From the NCBI GenBank assembly GCA_017643395.1, contig JAEPNP010000002.1:102290-166289 (forward strand): DNA of 64,000 nt. The letters are read 5' to 3'. The translations under genes were made by a program, and so were the position numbers. The notes under the pieces were generated by a model that did not search any database, was not told where the DNA came from, and saw only the letters and a list, made by a program, of their open reading frames with translations. This document shows positions 9,226-18,645 of this stretch, one piece after another. Within the stretch, counting starts at the first letter, position 1. Every line of letters begins with the position of its first letter. The stretch is from Rhodothermales bacterium. GTDB lineage: Bacteria; Bacteroidota; Rhodothermia; Rhodothermales; UBA10348.

Positions 9226-9260
9226 GAAAAAGGCGTCCCCCTGCAGAGAGACGCCTTTTC
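9226..9260. terminator. Bidirectional intrinsic terminator
   Basis: The hairpin has arms AAAAAGGCGTC and GACGCCTTTT around CCCCTGCAGAGA. It lies between the convergent barrel-fusion gene and the HDOD gene. The A-run and T-run on either side let it work for both strands. Confidence 0.85.
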
Positions 9261-9279
9261 CGGATGGTCCGAGACCGAT

Positions 9280-10182
9280 CTAGAGGTGCGACATGGCCTC
9301 TGGCGGAAGGGCCTGAACTTCTTCCACCATGCGGGTCACGAAGGTGTCGTCGACGCCCAGGAACGCAAGAATGCGGTCTCCGAACGCCTCCCACTCCTTG
9401 CTCACCGGCAGGCCGTCGATTGCGCGGCAGACGTGGAGCGTGGTGTGCAGGACTGCCTGCAGCTGCACGGCCGGCTCCGCGTCGAATCCGGCGCCATGAA
9501 ACTGGTCGACCGGGTCGTGGTGCTGGAGGATGCCCTGAGCCAGAACATCTGGCAGCATCCAGCCATGGGCCATCATGTAGCCGACTACGGCGTGATTGGT
9601 ACCGAGCTCTTCTTCCTCGTACTCGGTCCAGGTGAACTCGTCCACGATCTGAGCCTGGGCGTACAGTTCGCTGTAGTTGGCGAAGCGGCGACGCAGCACG
9701 GGCACGCCACAATCGGCGAACAGGCCGGCGGCGTAGGAATCTTCGGCAGTCGAAACGCGCGTTTCGCGGGCGATCATCGTTGCGACGACACCGTGGCGCG
9801 CGGAATGCTTCCAGAAGGTGTCCATGAACGGACCGCGCTGATCAGCAAATGCCGCTTTCAGCATCAGTCCGGACGCAATGTTGACCACGTTGCCGATGCC
9901 GAGCAGGCGAACGGCGTGGTGGATGGATCCAATCTTGCGGCGCAGGCCGAAGAAGGGTGAGTTCACAACCTTCAGCATGGAGGCGGCCAGGGCCACGTCG
10001 GCGGAAATAATGTCGCCGATGCGCTCCAGGTCAGGATCGGGCTTGGAACGCTCGTTCAATACGTTGACGAGGATGGTCGGCTGCGGCGGGATCATGACTC
10101 CCTTGAGCAGCTCCTCGGCCCTCTTGACGCTTAGCTCCAGGCCAGGGCGTACGTCTTTGGCAGTGTTTTCTGATTCGGTCAT
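9280..10182 (-). CDS. HDOD domain protein
   Basis: A 300-residue cytosolic protein consisting of one HDOD domain at about residues 25-230. Diagnostic segments are IPPQPTILVNVL, IGDIISADVALAASMLKVVNSPFFGL, IGSIHHAVRLLGIGNVVNI and the central HSARHGVVATMIARE. HDOD proteins are HD-superfamily relatives that usually lack the metal-binding HD pair. They act as adaptors in signalling, motility or cell-cycle control. A tail of about 70 residues (PAVQLQAVLHTTLHVCRAIDG...) resembles the usual C-terminal helical extension. It is transcribed alone towards the terminator at 9226-9260. The partner is unknown. Confidence 0.85.
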   Translation of the reverse strand: MTESENTAKDVRPGLELSVKRAEELLKGVMIPPQPTILVNVLNERSKPDPDLERIGDIISADVALAASMLKVVNSPFFGLRRKIGSIHHAVRLLGIGNVVNIASGLMLKAAFADQRGPFMDTFWKHSARHGVVATMIARETRVSTAEDSYAAGLFADCGVPVLRRRFANYSELYAQAQIVDEFTWTEYEEEELGTNHAVVGYMMAHGWMLPDVLAQGILQHHDPVDQFHGAGFDAEPAVQLQAVLHTTLHVCRAIDGLPVSKEWEAFGDRILAFLGVDDTFVTRMVEEVQALPPEAMSHL

Positions 10183-10252
10183 CGGATTTTCGGCAGTAGA
10201 ATTGGGGGGACTGCCCCGAGTTCAGGGGACCCGGTCAGTCGCGGTGCCCTCT

Positions 10253-10627
10253 CTATATCGGCCGAGAATCACATCGGTAAACCGCTTCCGCGCAATCGCA
10301 CGGTCCGCCGACCGGCGGGTTCGCTTTCCTGACCGTCACTTCGACGGCCGAGAGCAGCGCCGAGTCTGCCATCACCTGATGCGCAATCAGATACGCGAGG
10401 CGTTCGATGAGATAAAACTTGTTTTCCGTAACCACCTGTCGCACAACCGAATACACCAACTCGTAGTCAACGGTTTTGTCGAGCGCGTCGGTCTCTGCGG
10501 CTTCCGAGAAGTCGAGCTCCATGGCCACATCCACCTCGTAGCGGCCACCCACGCGATGCTCTTCCTGCATCACCCCGTGATGGGCGTAGAAGACGGCATT
10601 TTTTAGTCGGACGACGCCCTTGGACAT
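10253..10627 (-). CDS. folB: Dihydroneopterin aldolase
   Basis: A 124-residue enzyme of folate synthesis that converts dihydroneopterin to 6-hydroxymethyl-dihydropterin and glycolaldehyde. The N-terminal signature NAVFYAHHGVMQEEHRVGG contains the conserved Glu and the HG pair. The middle has the TVDYELVYSVV segment, and the C-terminal VTVRKANPPVGG holds the catalytic Lys. The length is standard for the family. No other folate gene is in the window. It sits 32 bases from the stop of the next minus-strand gene. Confidence 0.92.
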   Translation of the reverse strand: MSKGVVRLKNAVFYAHHGVMQEEHRVGGRYEVDVAMELDFSEAAETDALDKTVDYELVYSVVRQVVTENKFYLIERLAYLIAHQVMADSALLSAVEVTVRKANPPVGGPCDCAEAVYRCDSRPI

Positions 10628-10659
10628 GGGATCAGAGATAACTGGGGAGGACAGCGAAT

Positions 10660-11565
10660 TTACGACCCCGGCAGAGCCTGAACGAACGTGCGGTCGAGCG
10701 AATCGGCAGGTGCCAGCGTGCCAGACTTCAGCGCTGAGAGGTAAAGCGTGCCGTAGAGTCCAAGCAGACCGTCATCCCGACGGGCGTGCTCGTTCAGCAG
10801 CGTGGTGACGTCTGCCCGCCGCAGCTCCGGACCGACATGCACGGCCCGCGGTCCATACGGCCCGGGTCTCGCCTCTGCCGGGAAGCTGCGCTCGGGCTCG
10901 TACGGGCGCGTGCCGTAGTGGCAGCCGAAGCAGTCTGCGGGCACGTGAAGCGGGTCCGGATCGCCCTCGATCGAACGCGTGAGGTTGCCGTCCGCATCGT
11001 AGGCGACGAACGTCCAGAAGCCGTCGTCGCGCCGAATCATGGCGGTAGTCTCCGGGATCTGCCCCTCATCCAGGTGCTCTCCGATGACCACCGTGCCGGG
11101 TGAATATGTCATCGGCTGCCCGTCCACGAGTCTTCGTTCGAGGGCTTCCCGAACCGCGTTACGGGCGATGTGCATGCGGCGCCGAAACCGTGTCATGGAG
11201 CCCGAGACCTCGTGCTGCAGAGACGATGTGGTGTCAAGCAAGGCCAGCAGGTCTGCACGGGTCTCGGGCACGCCCGCCGCTCGGTAGTAGTCGGCAGTGA
11301 CCGCATCGACCAGTTCCTGGCGCGTGATCACGCCGTCTTCAGCCGACGCAGCCAGCAGCGCCGACGGGCGCGTGCCGAGCGCCTCCAGATTCAGGGTCTC
11401 CCCCTCCACTGCGCTCCTCAGGGAGTCTGAATTGCCGAGCGGCCCCATCAGGAACACCAGCATCTCAGCCGGATCGGTGGTTTCCAGATCCAGCCGCACG
11501 GTGCCGGCCTCAGACGAGCACCCGGACGCTGCCACAAGCAACACGATGATTAACAGACGCGGCAA
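10660..11565 (-). CDS. Lipoprotein with a single CxxCH haem motif
   Basis: A 301-residue predicted lipoprotein. From the TTG at 11565 the N-terminus reads MPRLLIIVLLVAASGC, a compact signal peptide with an AASGC lipobox. The frame stays open far upstream (to 12609), but that part is antisense to a Pro-rich gene, so I reject it. One CFGCH motif (around residue 226, in VPADCFGCHYGTRPY) would bind a covalent c-type haem. The central segments DGFWTFVAYDADG and PGTVVIGEHLDE resemble cytochrome P460-type or DUF3365-like haem lipoproteins, but I cannot assign a family. The neighbouring divergent gene starts only 36 bases away. Confidence 0.65.
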   Translation of the reverse strand: MPRLLIIVLLVAASGCSSEAGTVRLDLETTDPAEMLVFLMGPLGNSDSLRSAVEGETLNLEALGTRPSALLAASAEDGVITRQELVDAVTADYYRAAGVPETRADLLALLDTTSSLQHEVSGSMTRFRRRMHIARNAVREALERRLVDGQPMTYSPGTVVIGEHLDEGQIPETTAMIRRDDGFWTFVAYDADGNLTRSIEGDPDPLHVPADCFGCHYGTRPYEPERSFPAEARPGPYGPRAVHVGPELRRADVTTLLNEHARRDDGLLGLYGTLYLSALKSGTLAPADSLDRTFVQALPGS

Positions 11566-11601
11566 CTCAAGATTTCCGGTTTTCTGCCGAGACAGGAGAA
11601 A

Positions 11602-12633
11602 ATGCCGGGTCCGAACGGTACCTCCCTGAGGCCGTTCCCGCCCTGGCGACCAATCAAGAACCCCGACGCTATGGACACCGGGATGGTCATCATGGTCATC
11701 GCTCTGGTCGTCGTGACCCTTCTGGGTCCCGTCGCCGGCTACTTCTATGCCGTGCGCCGCGCCCGTCGTCGGGGTGTCGACGGTGAAGCCCGCATCCGTC
11801 AGCTCCAGGATGAGTTGAGGCAGGCGCGTTCGGGCGCAGGTCACGCTCCCATGCCTCAGCCCCGGCCTGCTTTTGGACAGCCGCCGGCCTATGTGCCGCG
11901 GGCGGCACCCGAGGTCGCTGCCCAGCAGCCCGCCGCAGCGCCGCTCGGCCACCAATCCGCTTCGGGCCCGCCGACCCAGGCAACACCACCTGCTCCCCAG
12001 CAGATGCCGGTGCAGCGCCACATGTCGCCCGACGAACGATTTGCCTCGGAGCCCCCGCTTTTCGGTGATTCCGGGTCGCCGTCTCAGCCGCCGCCTCAGC
12101 CGGCGGTGCCTGCGCAGCAGCCGGTGGCTCCGCAGTCGCAGCCCGCGACTCCGCAGTCGCAATCGTTGGCTCCCCAGCAGCAACACGTGGTCACGCCGTC
12201 GCAGCCGGTGGCTCCACAGCCGCAGCCCGCGGCTCCGCAGTCCGAGCAGCCGGTGGCAATGCCCCAACCCGCTGGCCCCCCGCCCCAGGAGACGACTGCG
12301 CCATCCCCGCAGGCTCAACCGGCAGCCCAGGCCGGCGAACACCCGCCCGGCGATCCCGCCCGCGCAGCAACCCCATCGACCGCCGGATTCACACCGGTTT
12401 CCGACATCATCGATGCCTCCGAGGCCCGCAAGATGGACTGGTTGTCCGAATTGTCGATGGGCCGCAGAGTCCGTCTGCAGCGTCTGGGCTACGATGCTCC
12501 GGAGAAGCTGGCCAATCTGCGCCGGTCCGAGGTCCGCCGTCTGGCTCGGGAGCTCGACGTCTCTGAGGAGGTCATCAAGGAGCGCTGGATGCCCGCCGCC
12601 GCGGCGCAATTGCGCGCGCGGGACCAGGAGTAG
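11602..12633 (+). CDS. Pro/Gln-rich single-pass membrane protein with helical C-terminal domain
   Basis: A 343-residue protein in three parts. A membrane helix MVIMVIALVVVTLLGPVAGYF is at about residues 28-48, followed by a short basic coiled segment (RRARRRGVDGEARIRQLQDELRQ). A long Pro/Gln/Ala spacer (roughly 75-260) has repeats of the PVAPQ(S/P)QPA type. A compact C-terminal domain (about 270-343) contains ARKMDWLSELSMGRRVRLQRLGYDAPEKLANL. The last part resembles a helix-hairpin-helix or DUF4332-like fold, which often serves as a DNA- or protein-binding module. AGGAG sits 4 nt before the ATG at 11602. A second ATG at 11671, just before the membrane helix, is the alternative start. Function unknown. 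Confidence 0.65.
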   Translation: MPGPNGTSLRPFPPWRPIKNPDAMDTGMVIMVIALVVVTLLGPVAGYFYAVRRARRRGVDGEARIRQLQDELRQARSGAGHAPMPQPRPAFGQPPAYVPRAAPEVAAQQPAAAPLGHQSASGPPTQATPPAPQQMPVQRHMSPDERFASEPPLFGDSGSPSQPPPQPAVPAQQPVAPQSQPATPQSQSLAPQQQHVVTPSQPVAPQPQPAAPQSEQPVAMPQPAGPPPQETTAPSPQAQPAAQAGEHPPGDPARAATPSTAGFTPVSDIIDASEARKMDWLSELSMGRRVRLQRLGYDAPEKLANLRRSEVRRLARELDVSEEVIKERWMPAAAAQLRARDQE

Positions 12634-12650
12634 TCACCCGATCCGCAGAC

Positions 12651-13634
12651 TCAGCTGGCGGCCGTCGCCGTCACCCGCTCCCGCAGACGATCCAGGCCCG
12701 GCTCGTGTCCGAAGTTGCTTTCGTAGCGTTCGGAAAACTGGTCCATGTCGAACCGGTGATTCGCCGTTCCCAACTGCTCCAGCACGTAGGTGCTGCATAG
12801 CGCGCCCACTCTGCCGGCAATCTCGTGAGGCAGGTCGGCGCTCAGCGCCGCGAGGAAACCGCCGCGATAGGCATCGCCCGCTCCGGTCGGTTCGACGATT
12901 GTGTCCGGCCTTGCCGTTGGAATGCGCGTTTCACCCACTCGCGAGTGGATCGTGCTCCCCTTTTCGCCCTCGGTAACCACCAGATGCTCCACGGCGTCGC
13001 GCAGGCGATCCACGGTCCAGCCGGTCTTCTTGAGAATGACCGCCAATTCGTACTCGTTGACAAAGAGATATGCCGCACCCGGAATACTCTTTTTCAGATC
13101 CTCCCCGGAGAGGCGCGCGGTCTGCTGGCTGGGATCGTACAAAAACGGGATTCCCGTATCGCGGGCCTCCGACGCCAGGTTCATCATCGCCTCCGGATCG
13201 GAAGGGCTGACCACCACCATGTCGGCATCCGTCAGCCCACGATCCTTCAGCGCAAACCGCTTCGAGTGCGCCATGGCACCCGTGTAGAAGTTGGCAATCT
13301 GGTTCTGTGCCTGATCGGTCGAGACGAAGAAACTGGCTGTAAAGTCGTCCTCGATCTCGATGATGTGCTCGGTCGAGATCCCGTGCTTCTCCAGCCAGGC
13401 CCGATAGTCGCCGAAGTCCTGGCCGACGGTCCCGAAAATGATCGGATTGCCCCCGAGCAGCCGCAGCGTGTACGCAATGTTCGGTGCCACGCCACCGCGC
13501 TGACGCACCATGCTGTCTACCAGAAAGCTGAGACTGACCGTCTCCAGCTTGTCGGGAATCAGGTGGTCGGTAAAGCGGCCTGGAAACCGCATGAGGTAGT
13601 CGTAGGCAATCGAGCCGGCGACAACAATGCGCAT
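12651..13634 (-). CDS. PfkB-family sugar/nucleoside kinase
   Basis: A 327-residue ribokinase-superfamily enzyme. It begins MRIVVAGSIAYDYLM, and the RQRGGVAPNIAYTLRLLGG motif is the PfkB signature 1 area. The catalytic signature 2 is DTIVEPTGAGDAYRGGF, with the conserved GAGD anion hole and Asp base. The substrate lid strands (TVSLSFLVDSMVRQRGG) and the length fit bacterial adenosine-kinase-like or carbohydrate kinases of this family. The precise substrate cannot be read from sequence. A 41-codon membrane-protein gene lies 18 bases upstream on the same strand and probably shares its transcript. Confidence 0.85.
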   Translation of the reverse strand: MRIVVAGSIAYDYLMRFPGRFTDHLIPDKLETVSLSFLVDSMVRQRGGVAPNIAYTLRLLGGNPIIFGTVGQDFGDYRAWLEKHGISTEHIIEIEDDFTASFFVSTDQAQNQIANFYTGAMAHSKRFALKDRGLTDADMVVVSPSDPEAMMNLASEARDTGIPFLYDPSQQTARLSGEDLKKSIPGAAYLFVNEYELAVILKKTGWTVDRLRDAVEHLVVTEGEKGSTIHSRVGETRIPTARPDTIVEPTGAGDAYRGGFLAALSADLPHEIAGRVGALCSTYVLEQLGTANHRFDMDQFSERYESNFGHEPGLDRLRERVTATAAS

Positions 13635-13652
13635 GGTGACGGGCTTGGAATT

Positions 13653-13778
13653 CTAGTCGCGAATAATCACACCCAGGAACACCCCGAAGGCGAATCCTGC
13701 AATGAGCGGCCACTTGCTGTCGGATTTCAGCCAGCGAACGAGGCCGGCCTTGACGGACTGAACATCGGGTGATTCCAT
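13653..13778 (-). CDS. Small single-pass membrane protein (41 aa)
   Basis: A short ORF from the ATG at 13778-13776. The first 22 residues are polar (MESPDVQSVKAGLVRWLKSD), followed by one membrane helix WPLIAGFAFGVFLGVIIRD with a GxxxG-like GFAFG pattern, ending on a charged pair. The composition is that of genuine small membrane proteins common next to Bacteroidota metabolic genes. It is 18 bases upstream of the PfkB kinase on the same strand. No function can be proposed. Confidence 0.6.
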   Translation of the reverse strand: MESPDVQSVKAGLVRWLKSDSKWPLIAGFAFGVFLGVIIRD

Positions 13779-13930
13779 GGGCAATACCTGGGTGGGTCTG
13801 AGCGTCGATACAACACCGCCGCACCTGAGAAGTGCCGCGGCAAATTTTCCACGGCCGGCACGCCGCCGGAAACGTCCGATCCCGGCCTCCGTACAGGGGC
13901 CGCAACCGCCCGAACCGACACTTTTTGCCT

Positions 13931-16927
13931 GTGCGCCCACTGCTTCTGGCCACCCTGTTGGCCCTGACTTCGGCTCCGCTCGCGGCTCAGCCCGCTGCGC
14001 CGAATGAAAACGAGGCATTCGCGCAGGCCCTGCGGGCGTTTGAGGAGGCGCGCTTCATTTCGGCGGCCGACCGGTTCGCCCGATTTGATGACCGCTATTC
14101 CGGCAGCGATCTCCTTCCGGATGCCCTGTACTATCGCGGCGCGGCGCTGCTTGCCGGAGGGCAGGAAGGTCAGGCCATCGAGGTGCTCTCCGACTTCGAA
14201 CGCCGCTACCCCGCCCACCCCCGAGCCTATGAGGCCAGGCTGGCACTCGGGCGCCATTATTTCGAGAATGGGCAGGCCCGGGAGGCTATCGCGACGCTGT
14301 CGGCCGTGCTCGATGCCGAACCCCCGGAGGAACTGGCCGCCCGCGCGCTCTACTGGATGGGCGATGCGGCCCGGCAGCTACGCGACACGGACGCCGCGCT
14401 CAACTACTACCTGCGCGCTTCGGACTACCGGCAGACGGAGACCGCGCCGGCCGCGCTGTATGCGCGAGGGTACCTGTTCATTGAGCAGGAGCGCTACGAA
14501 GAGGGCGCCGAAGCGTTCGAGCTACTTGCTGCACGCCACCCTGACTCCGAATTCTCGCTTTCGGTGGGACTTGCGTTGGCCGAGGTCTACTACGAGCTGG
14601 GCGACTACCTGCGCACCGTGGAGGAGATTCGCGCACGTCTGCCCCGACTGGAGGAGGACTTCCGCGACCGCGCACATTTCCTGCTGGCCGAGTCCTACAA
14701 CCAGCTCCGGGACTCCGAAAACGCCATCGTCTATTACCAGCGGTTCACTGAAGAGAATCCCGACAGCCCGTTCTACCGGCGCGCGCGGTTCGGCCTCGGC
14801 TGGAATTACCACTATCAGGAGGCCTATCAGTGGGCCTCCGAGGAATTCGCGGCCGTGCAGGACGGCTCCGGCGACGAGCTGGACCGGGACGCGTTGTACT
14901 ACGAAGCGGTAAACCTCAAACTCTCCGCTCAGCCGCGCGAGGCTGTGGACCGGTTTGCCGCCTATGCCCGCCGCTACCCGGGCGGTGAACTCGCGGATCA
15001 TGCACGGTTTGAGCAGGCGCTGACGCTGTACGCCCTGAGAGACTGGACCGGAGCCCGGGACGCGTTTCGGCAACTGATCCGCGATCATGGCGATTCGCAA
15101 CTGCTCGGCCAGGGCTTCATGCATCTTGGCAACACGCTGATCGCCACGGGCCACTTTGACGGAGCGCTGAGCGCGTTCAACGAGGCCATCGACCGGAATG
15201 CAGCGTCCCAGGAGGTGCGCGACGAGGTGGTCTTTCAGAAGGCCTGGCTGCTCTATCGCAACGGCCGATACGAGCAGGCCACAGGCGCATTTTCGCAGTT
15301 GCTGGATGAGTCGCCGTCTGGCGCCCGAGCCGCCGAATCGCTGTTCTGGATGGCCGAGAGCAATTTTCAGCTCGGCAACTTCTCACGCTCGGCGGAGCTC
15401 TTTCGACGCTACCTCAGGGAGCATCCGGGCGGCGTGCATGTGGAGGCGGCTCACTACGCGCTTGGCTGGAGCTACTTCCGGCAGGCCCGCTATCAGGACG
15501 CCATTCCACAGTTCGAAGCGTTCCTGCGACAGCATCAGGGCGGCTCGGAGACCATTCCCTACGCCGCAGACGCTCGGCTGCGCCTGGCGGACTCCCATTT
15601 TGCACTGAAGCAGTACCCGCAGGCCATCCGGGTGTACGGGCGACTCGCATCAGACGGGGACGACTACTCGCTGTACCAGATCGGGCAGGCCTACGCCAAC
15701 GCAGGTGACCCACTTGAGGCCATTTCGACCTTTCGGCAGCTGCTGCAAAGCTTCCCGAACAGCGAATGGCGGGAGGAGTCGCGCTATCAGCTTGGCTACC
15801 TGTACTTCCTGAACCAGGAGTATGACCAGGCCATCGCCACGTTTGAGGAGCTTATCCGGGCGCACGGGCTCGACCCGCTGGCGGCCAAAGCCCAGTACGG
15901 TATTGGCGATGCGCATTTCAACGCCGGGCGCCTCGATGCTTCTGTGGCCGCCTACCTGACGGTGCTCGAGCGGTACGCAAGCAGTCCGTTTGCAACCGAT
16001 GCGGCCCGCGGAATCCAGTTCGCTCTGGTTGCATCGGGGGACGATGAGCGCTCATCGGCCATTATCGACTCGTTTGCGGTGGCCAACCCACAGTCTCCAC
16101 TTCTGGACGAATTGCGATTCCGGCAGGCAGAAGTCCGCTACCAGAGCGGCCAGCCGGACGCGGCCCTCAATGACCTGCTGGCATTCATCCGCTCCGCCCA
16201 GGACACCCGGCTGTTGTCGGAGGCCTACTACTACCTCGGCAGCATCTATTCCGAACAGGGACAGGGCACCGAGGCCGAGACCTATCTTCGGGAAATCATG
16301 ACCCGCTATCCGGATTCGCCGCGGCGGGTAGATGCCGCGCTGCAACTGGGGCGGATTTACCTCGAACGCGGATCGCATGGCCGCGCGGAGCAGGCCTTCT
16401 CCCAGGCCGCCGCAGCCACCGGGCAGGGCGAACGACGCGCCGAAGCCGTCTACGGACGCTCCATGGCGCTCCTGGCCCAGGGCCAGGTTTCGGAGGCGGA
16501 AGCCCTGCTTCAGGAGATTGTCGATGCGGCCCCGGATGATGCAGGCTCGATGCCTGCCTACCTGGGCCTGGGCAGGATCTACCAACAGCGCGGATTTTCG
16601 GACCGCGCGACCACCTACTACCGTCGTGCCGCGTCCGGATCGCGCGGCGAAGCCGGTGCAGAGGCCCTGTTCCGATTGGGTTCAATGCTGCGCACGGCCG
16701 GCAACGCACGGGGCGCCATCGAGGAACTGGCACGCATGCCGACCCTGTTCGCCGGGTACTCAGAGTGGATGGCTCGCGGCTACCTGGAGCAGGCCCGCGC
16801 GTTTGAGGCCATCGGCGATCGAGGCGAAGCCGTGCTCATGTACGAAAACGTCATCGACTTCTATCCGGAGCGCCCTGAAGCAGAAACCGCCCGCACTGAA
16901 CGGGCTCAACTCACCGGAGACCAGTGA
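13931..16927 (+). CDS. Periplasmic tetratricopeptide-repeat protein (998 aa)
   Basis: A secreted TPR solenoid. The GTG at 13931 gives a normal signal peptide (VRPLLLATLLALTSAPLAAQ). The longer frame from 13832 adds a basic, non-coding-looking leader. The mature part is built almost wholly of TPR/Sel1-like repeats of about 34-37 residues (for example ALYYRGAALLAGGQEGQAIEVLSDFERRYP and HARFEQALTLYALRDWTGARDAFRQLIRDH). There are about 25 of them, in the YbgF/BamD style with aromatic-rich helix pairs. Its gene overlaps the outer-membrane barrel gene by 1 nt and heads an operon ending in exbB-exbD. It is probably a periplasmic scaffold for an ExbBD-energised envelope machine. Confidence 0.8.
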   Translation: MRPLLLATLLALTSAPLAAQPAAPNENEAFAQALRAFEEARFISAADRFARFDDRYSGSDLLPDALYYRGAALLAGGQEGQAIEVLSDFERRYPAHPRAYEARLALGRHYFENGQAREAIATLSAVLDAEPPEELAARALYWMGDAARQLRDTDAALNYYLRASDYRQTETAPAALYARGYLFIEQERYEEGAEAFELLAARHPDSEFSLSVGLALAEVYYELGDYLRTVEEIRARLPRLEEDFRDRAHFLLAESYNQLRDSENAIVYYQRFTEENPDSPFYRRARFGLGWNYHYQEAYQWASEEFAAVQDGSGDELDRDALYYEAVNLKLSAQPREAVDRFAAYARRYPGGELADHARFEQALTLYALRDWTGARDAFRQLIRDHGDSQLLGQGFMHLGNTLIATGHFDGALSAFNEAIDRNAASQEVRDEVVFQKAWLLYRNGRYEQATGAFSQLLDESPSGARAAESLFWMAESNFQLGNFSRSAELFRRYLREHPGGVHVEAAHYALGWSYFRQARYQDAIPQFEAFLRQHQGGSETIPYAADARLRLADSHFALKQYPQAIRVYGRLASDGDDYSLYQIGQAYANAGDPLEAISTFRQLLQSFPNSEWREESRYQLGYLYFLNQEYDQAIATFEELIRAHGLDPLAAKAQYGIGDAHFNAGRLDASVAAYLTVLERYASSPFATDAARGIQFALVASGDDERSSAIIDSFAVANPQSPLLDELRFRQAEVRYQSGQPDAALNDLLAFIRSAQDTRLLSEAYYYLGSIYSEQGQGTEAETYLREIMTRYPDSPRRVDAALQLGRIYLERGSHGRAEQAFSQAAAATGQGERRAEAVYGRSMALLAQGQVSEAEALLQEIVDAAPDDAGSMPAYLGLGRIYQQRGFSDRATTYYRRAASGSRGEAGAEALFRLGSMLRTAGNARGAIEELARMPTLFAGYSEWMARGYLEQARAFEAIGDRGEAVLMYENVIDFYPERPEAETARTERAQLTGDQ

Positions 16928-18609
16928 TGCGCAGCGTTTTTCTGATTCTCGCTCTGGTGTTGCTTCTTCCCGCTACAGCGGAAGCCCAGGCCCTGCCGGA
17001 TCTCGCCCCTCGCGAGGTCGAAATTCAGGGTGAACTGACCATCGCATTCCCCTCACTCCGCCGCCAGCCACTGGTAGGCTTCAACCCGCCTCCGCGCGTT
17101 CCGGAGATTGATCTGCGACGCATGCCGTTTGTAGAGGCGTACAAGCAGGACGGGGCGGACCTGCCTCAGAATCCCCTCGCCAATCCCACGACGCCGCGTG
17201 CCTTGCCGCGCGCCGAGGGAGACGGCTTCACGGGCACGTTTGAGACCGGGTTCGGGCGCTACTCGGCCCGCTACGCCCTGCTGGAAGCGTCCCTGTACGC
17301 CAGTTCGACGGCGCGCTGGACGGTCGATGGGTCCTACGACGGCCAGACCAGCTACGCACCGTTCGGGATGGACGCAGGGGCAGACGGCATTCGGGGAGGC
17401 ACCGCCTACACCACGTCCGGAGAAGGCCTGTCCTTCGGCATTGAAGGTCGGGGGGCGTCGGAATCCTACAATATGTATGGTGCGGATACCGCTGGTGGAA
17501 GCTCGTTGGCCAATCCCGAGCGCACTCGGTCGGATCTCTCCGGTTCACTGTGGGTCGGGTCTGGAAGCGCGTCCCGGATGGGCTATCGGCTTGAAGCGGA
17601 GGCCTTTTCAGGCCAGACCGAAACCGCAGCCTTTGTCGATCGCACCGACGACAGCGCCAAGCGCACGGATTCCGGATTCGCCGGCAGCGCCAGCCTGAGC
17701 GCCGGCTCGTTCCGGCTGGACGCCAACGGCGGCACCCTGCGTCTGGATGGCGAGGATGGCGTGCAGCACTTTGACGCCGGTGCCGGATTGCGTCTTCGCA
17801 TTGGGTCCGGAGCCATGCTCTTCATCGGGGGCCGGGCGCTTGGATTTGAGGCCCAGGCCGTGGCCAACGGCAGTCACCGGAGGGCGCTCACGTACGCCAG
17901 CCCGTTGGCCGTGCTGGAGGCCGAACTGGCTCCCAACATTCGACTGGAAGTCACGCAGCGCCCATCGCTTTCCGATGTGCGTCCGGGCCGTGTGCTTGCT
18001 GAAGCACCGTTTCTCCTGGACGAGTTTCACGTCGAGCCGGTGGTATTTCCGGTTGACGTAAAGGCCCGGGTTCGCGGGTTCTTCGGGGACCTGCAGCTTT
18101 CGGGCGTAGCCACGTATCGGGAATCACCGAACTGGCGCGTGTACGAGCACGCGCCGAGCAACTACGCCGGCTACGCACGCGGCCTGACGCGGGTGCGCCA
18201 CACAGCGGCACGTACGCTCAGTGTAGGCGCCGAGGCCCGGTTGTCGCCATCGCCGGGTGTGGAAACTCGCCTGGGTGCCCGTGTGCAGGATGGCCGCATG
18301 ACGGATCTGGAGCAGGATCTGCCGTATTTCGCCAGCTGGACCGTGGACGGCATGGTCTCTGTCGCCTTCTCGCAGAGGAAGGGGTTGCTGCAGGCTACCA
18401 CGGAGGTCTTCGGACCTCGCTCTGGCGATGCGGCCGGCACCCTGGACGTTCCCACCTACGCGGATCTGGACCTCAGGCTGTCATACTCCGTGCGCGGCAA
18501 CGCGCTCATCGCCCTTGAACTCCGTAATCTGCTCGGAGAGACGCCCGTCTGGTACAACTATCCGGAGCCTCCGGCCACCGTGCTTTTCGGAGTCGGATGG
18601 CGCTGGTAG
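16927..18609 (+). CDS. Outer-membrane beta-barrel, TonB-receptor-like without plug
   Basis: A 560-residue secreted protein. The ATG at 16927 gives MRSVFLILALVLLLPATAEA, and it overlaps the upstream TPR gene by 1 nt. A GTG at 16924 is also in frame. After a Pro-rich linker (residues 25-90) come about 20 amphipathic strands with Gly/aromatic alternation. The C-terminus (DLDLRLSYSVRGNALIALELRNLLGETPVWYNYPEPPATVLFGVGWRW) matches the last strands of TonB-dependent receptors, including the final aromatic residue. The plug domain is absent, and at 560 residues it is shorter than usual receptors. It could be the outer-membrane partner of the ExbBD system downstream. The ligand is unknown. Confidence 0.75.
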   Translation: MRSVFLILALVLLLPATAEAQALPDLAPREVEIQGELTIAFPSLRRQPLVGFNPPPRVPEIDLRRMPFVEAYKQDGADLPQNPLANPTTPRALPRAEGDGFTGTFETGFGRYSARYALLEASLYASSTARWTVDGSYDGQTSYAPFGMDAGADGIRGGTAYTTSGEGLSFGIEGRGASESYNMYGADTAGGSSLANPERTRSDLSGSLWVGSGSASRMGYRLEAEAFSGQTETAAFVDRTDDSAKRTDSGFAGSASLSAGSFRLDANGGTLRLDGEDGVQHFDAGAGLRLRIGSGAMLFIGGRALGFEAQAVANGSHRRALTYASPLAVLEAELAPNIRLEVTQRPSLSDVRPGRVLAEAPFLLDEFHVEPVVFPVDVKARVRGFFGDLQLSGVATYRESPNWRVYEHAPSNYAGYARGLTRVRHTAARTLSVGAEARLSPSPGVETRLGARVQDGRMTDLEQDLPYFASWTVDGMVSVAFSQRKGLLQATTEVFGPRSGDAAGTLDVPTYADLDLRLSYSVRGNALIALELRNLLGETPVWYNYPEPPATVLFGVGWRW

Positions 18610-18645
18610 CCGTCCCCTATCTTCCGCCTGTCAACACCCAGCCGC

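Noticed and set aside
11566-12609. Upstream part of a 649-codon minus-strand frame
   Set aside because: Leu/Arg/Gly-rich antisense of the Pro/Gln-rich gene; a good lipoprotein start exists at 11565.
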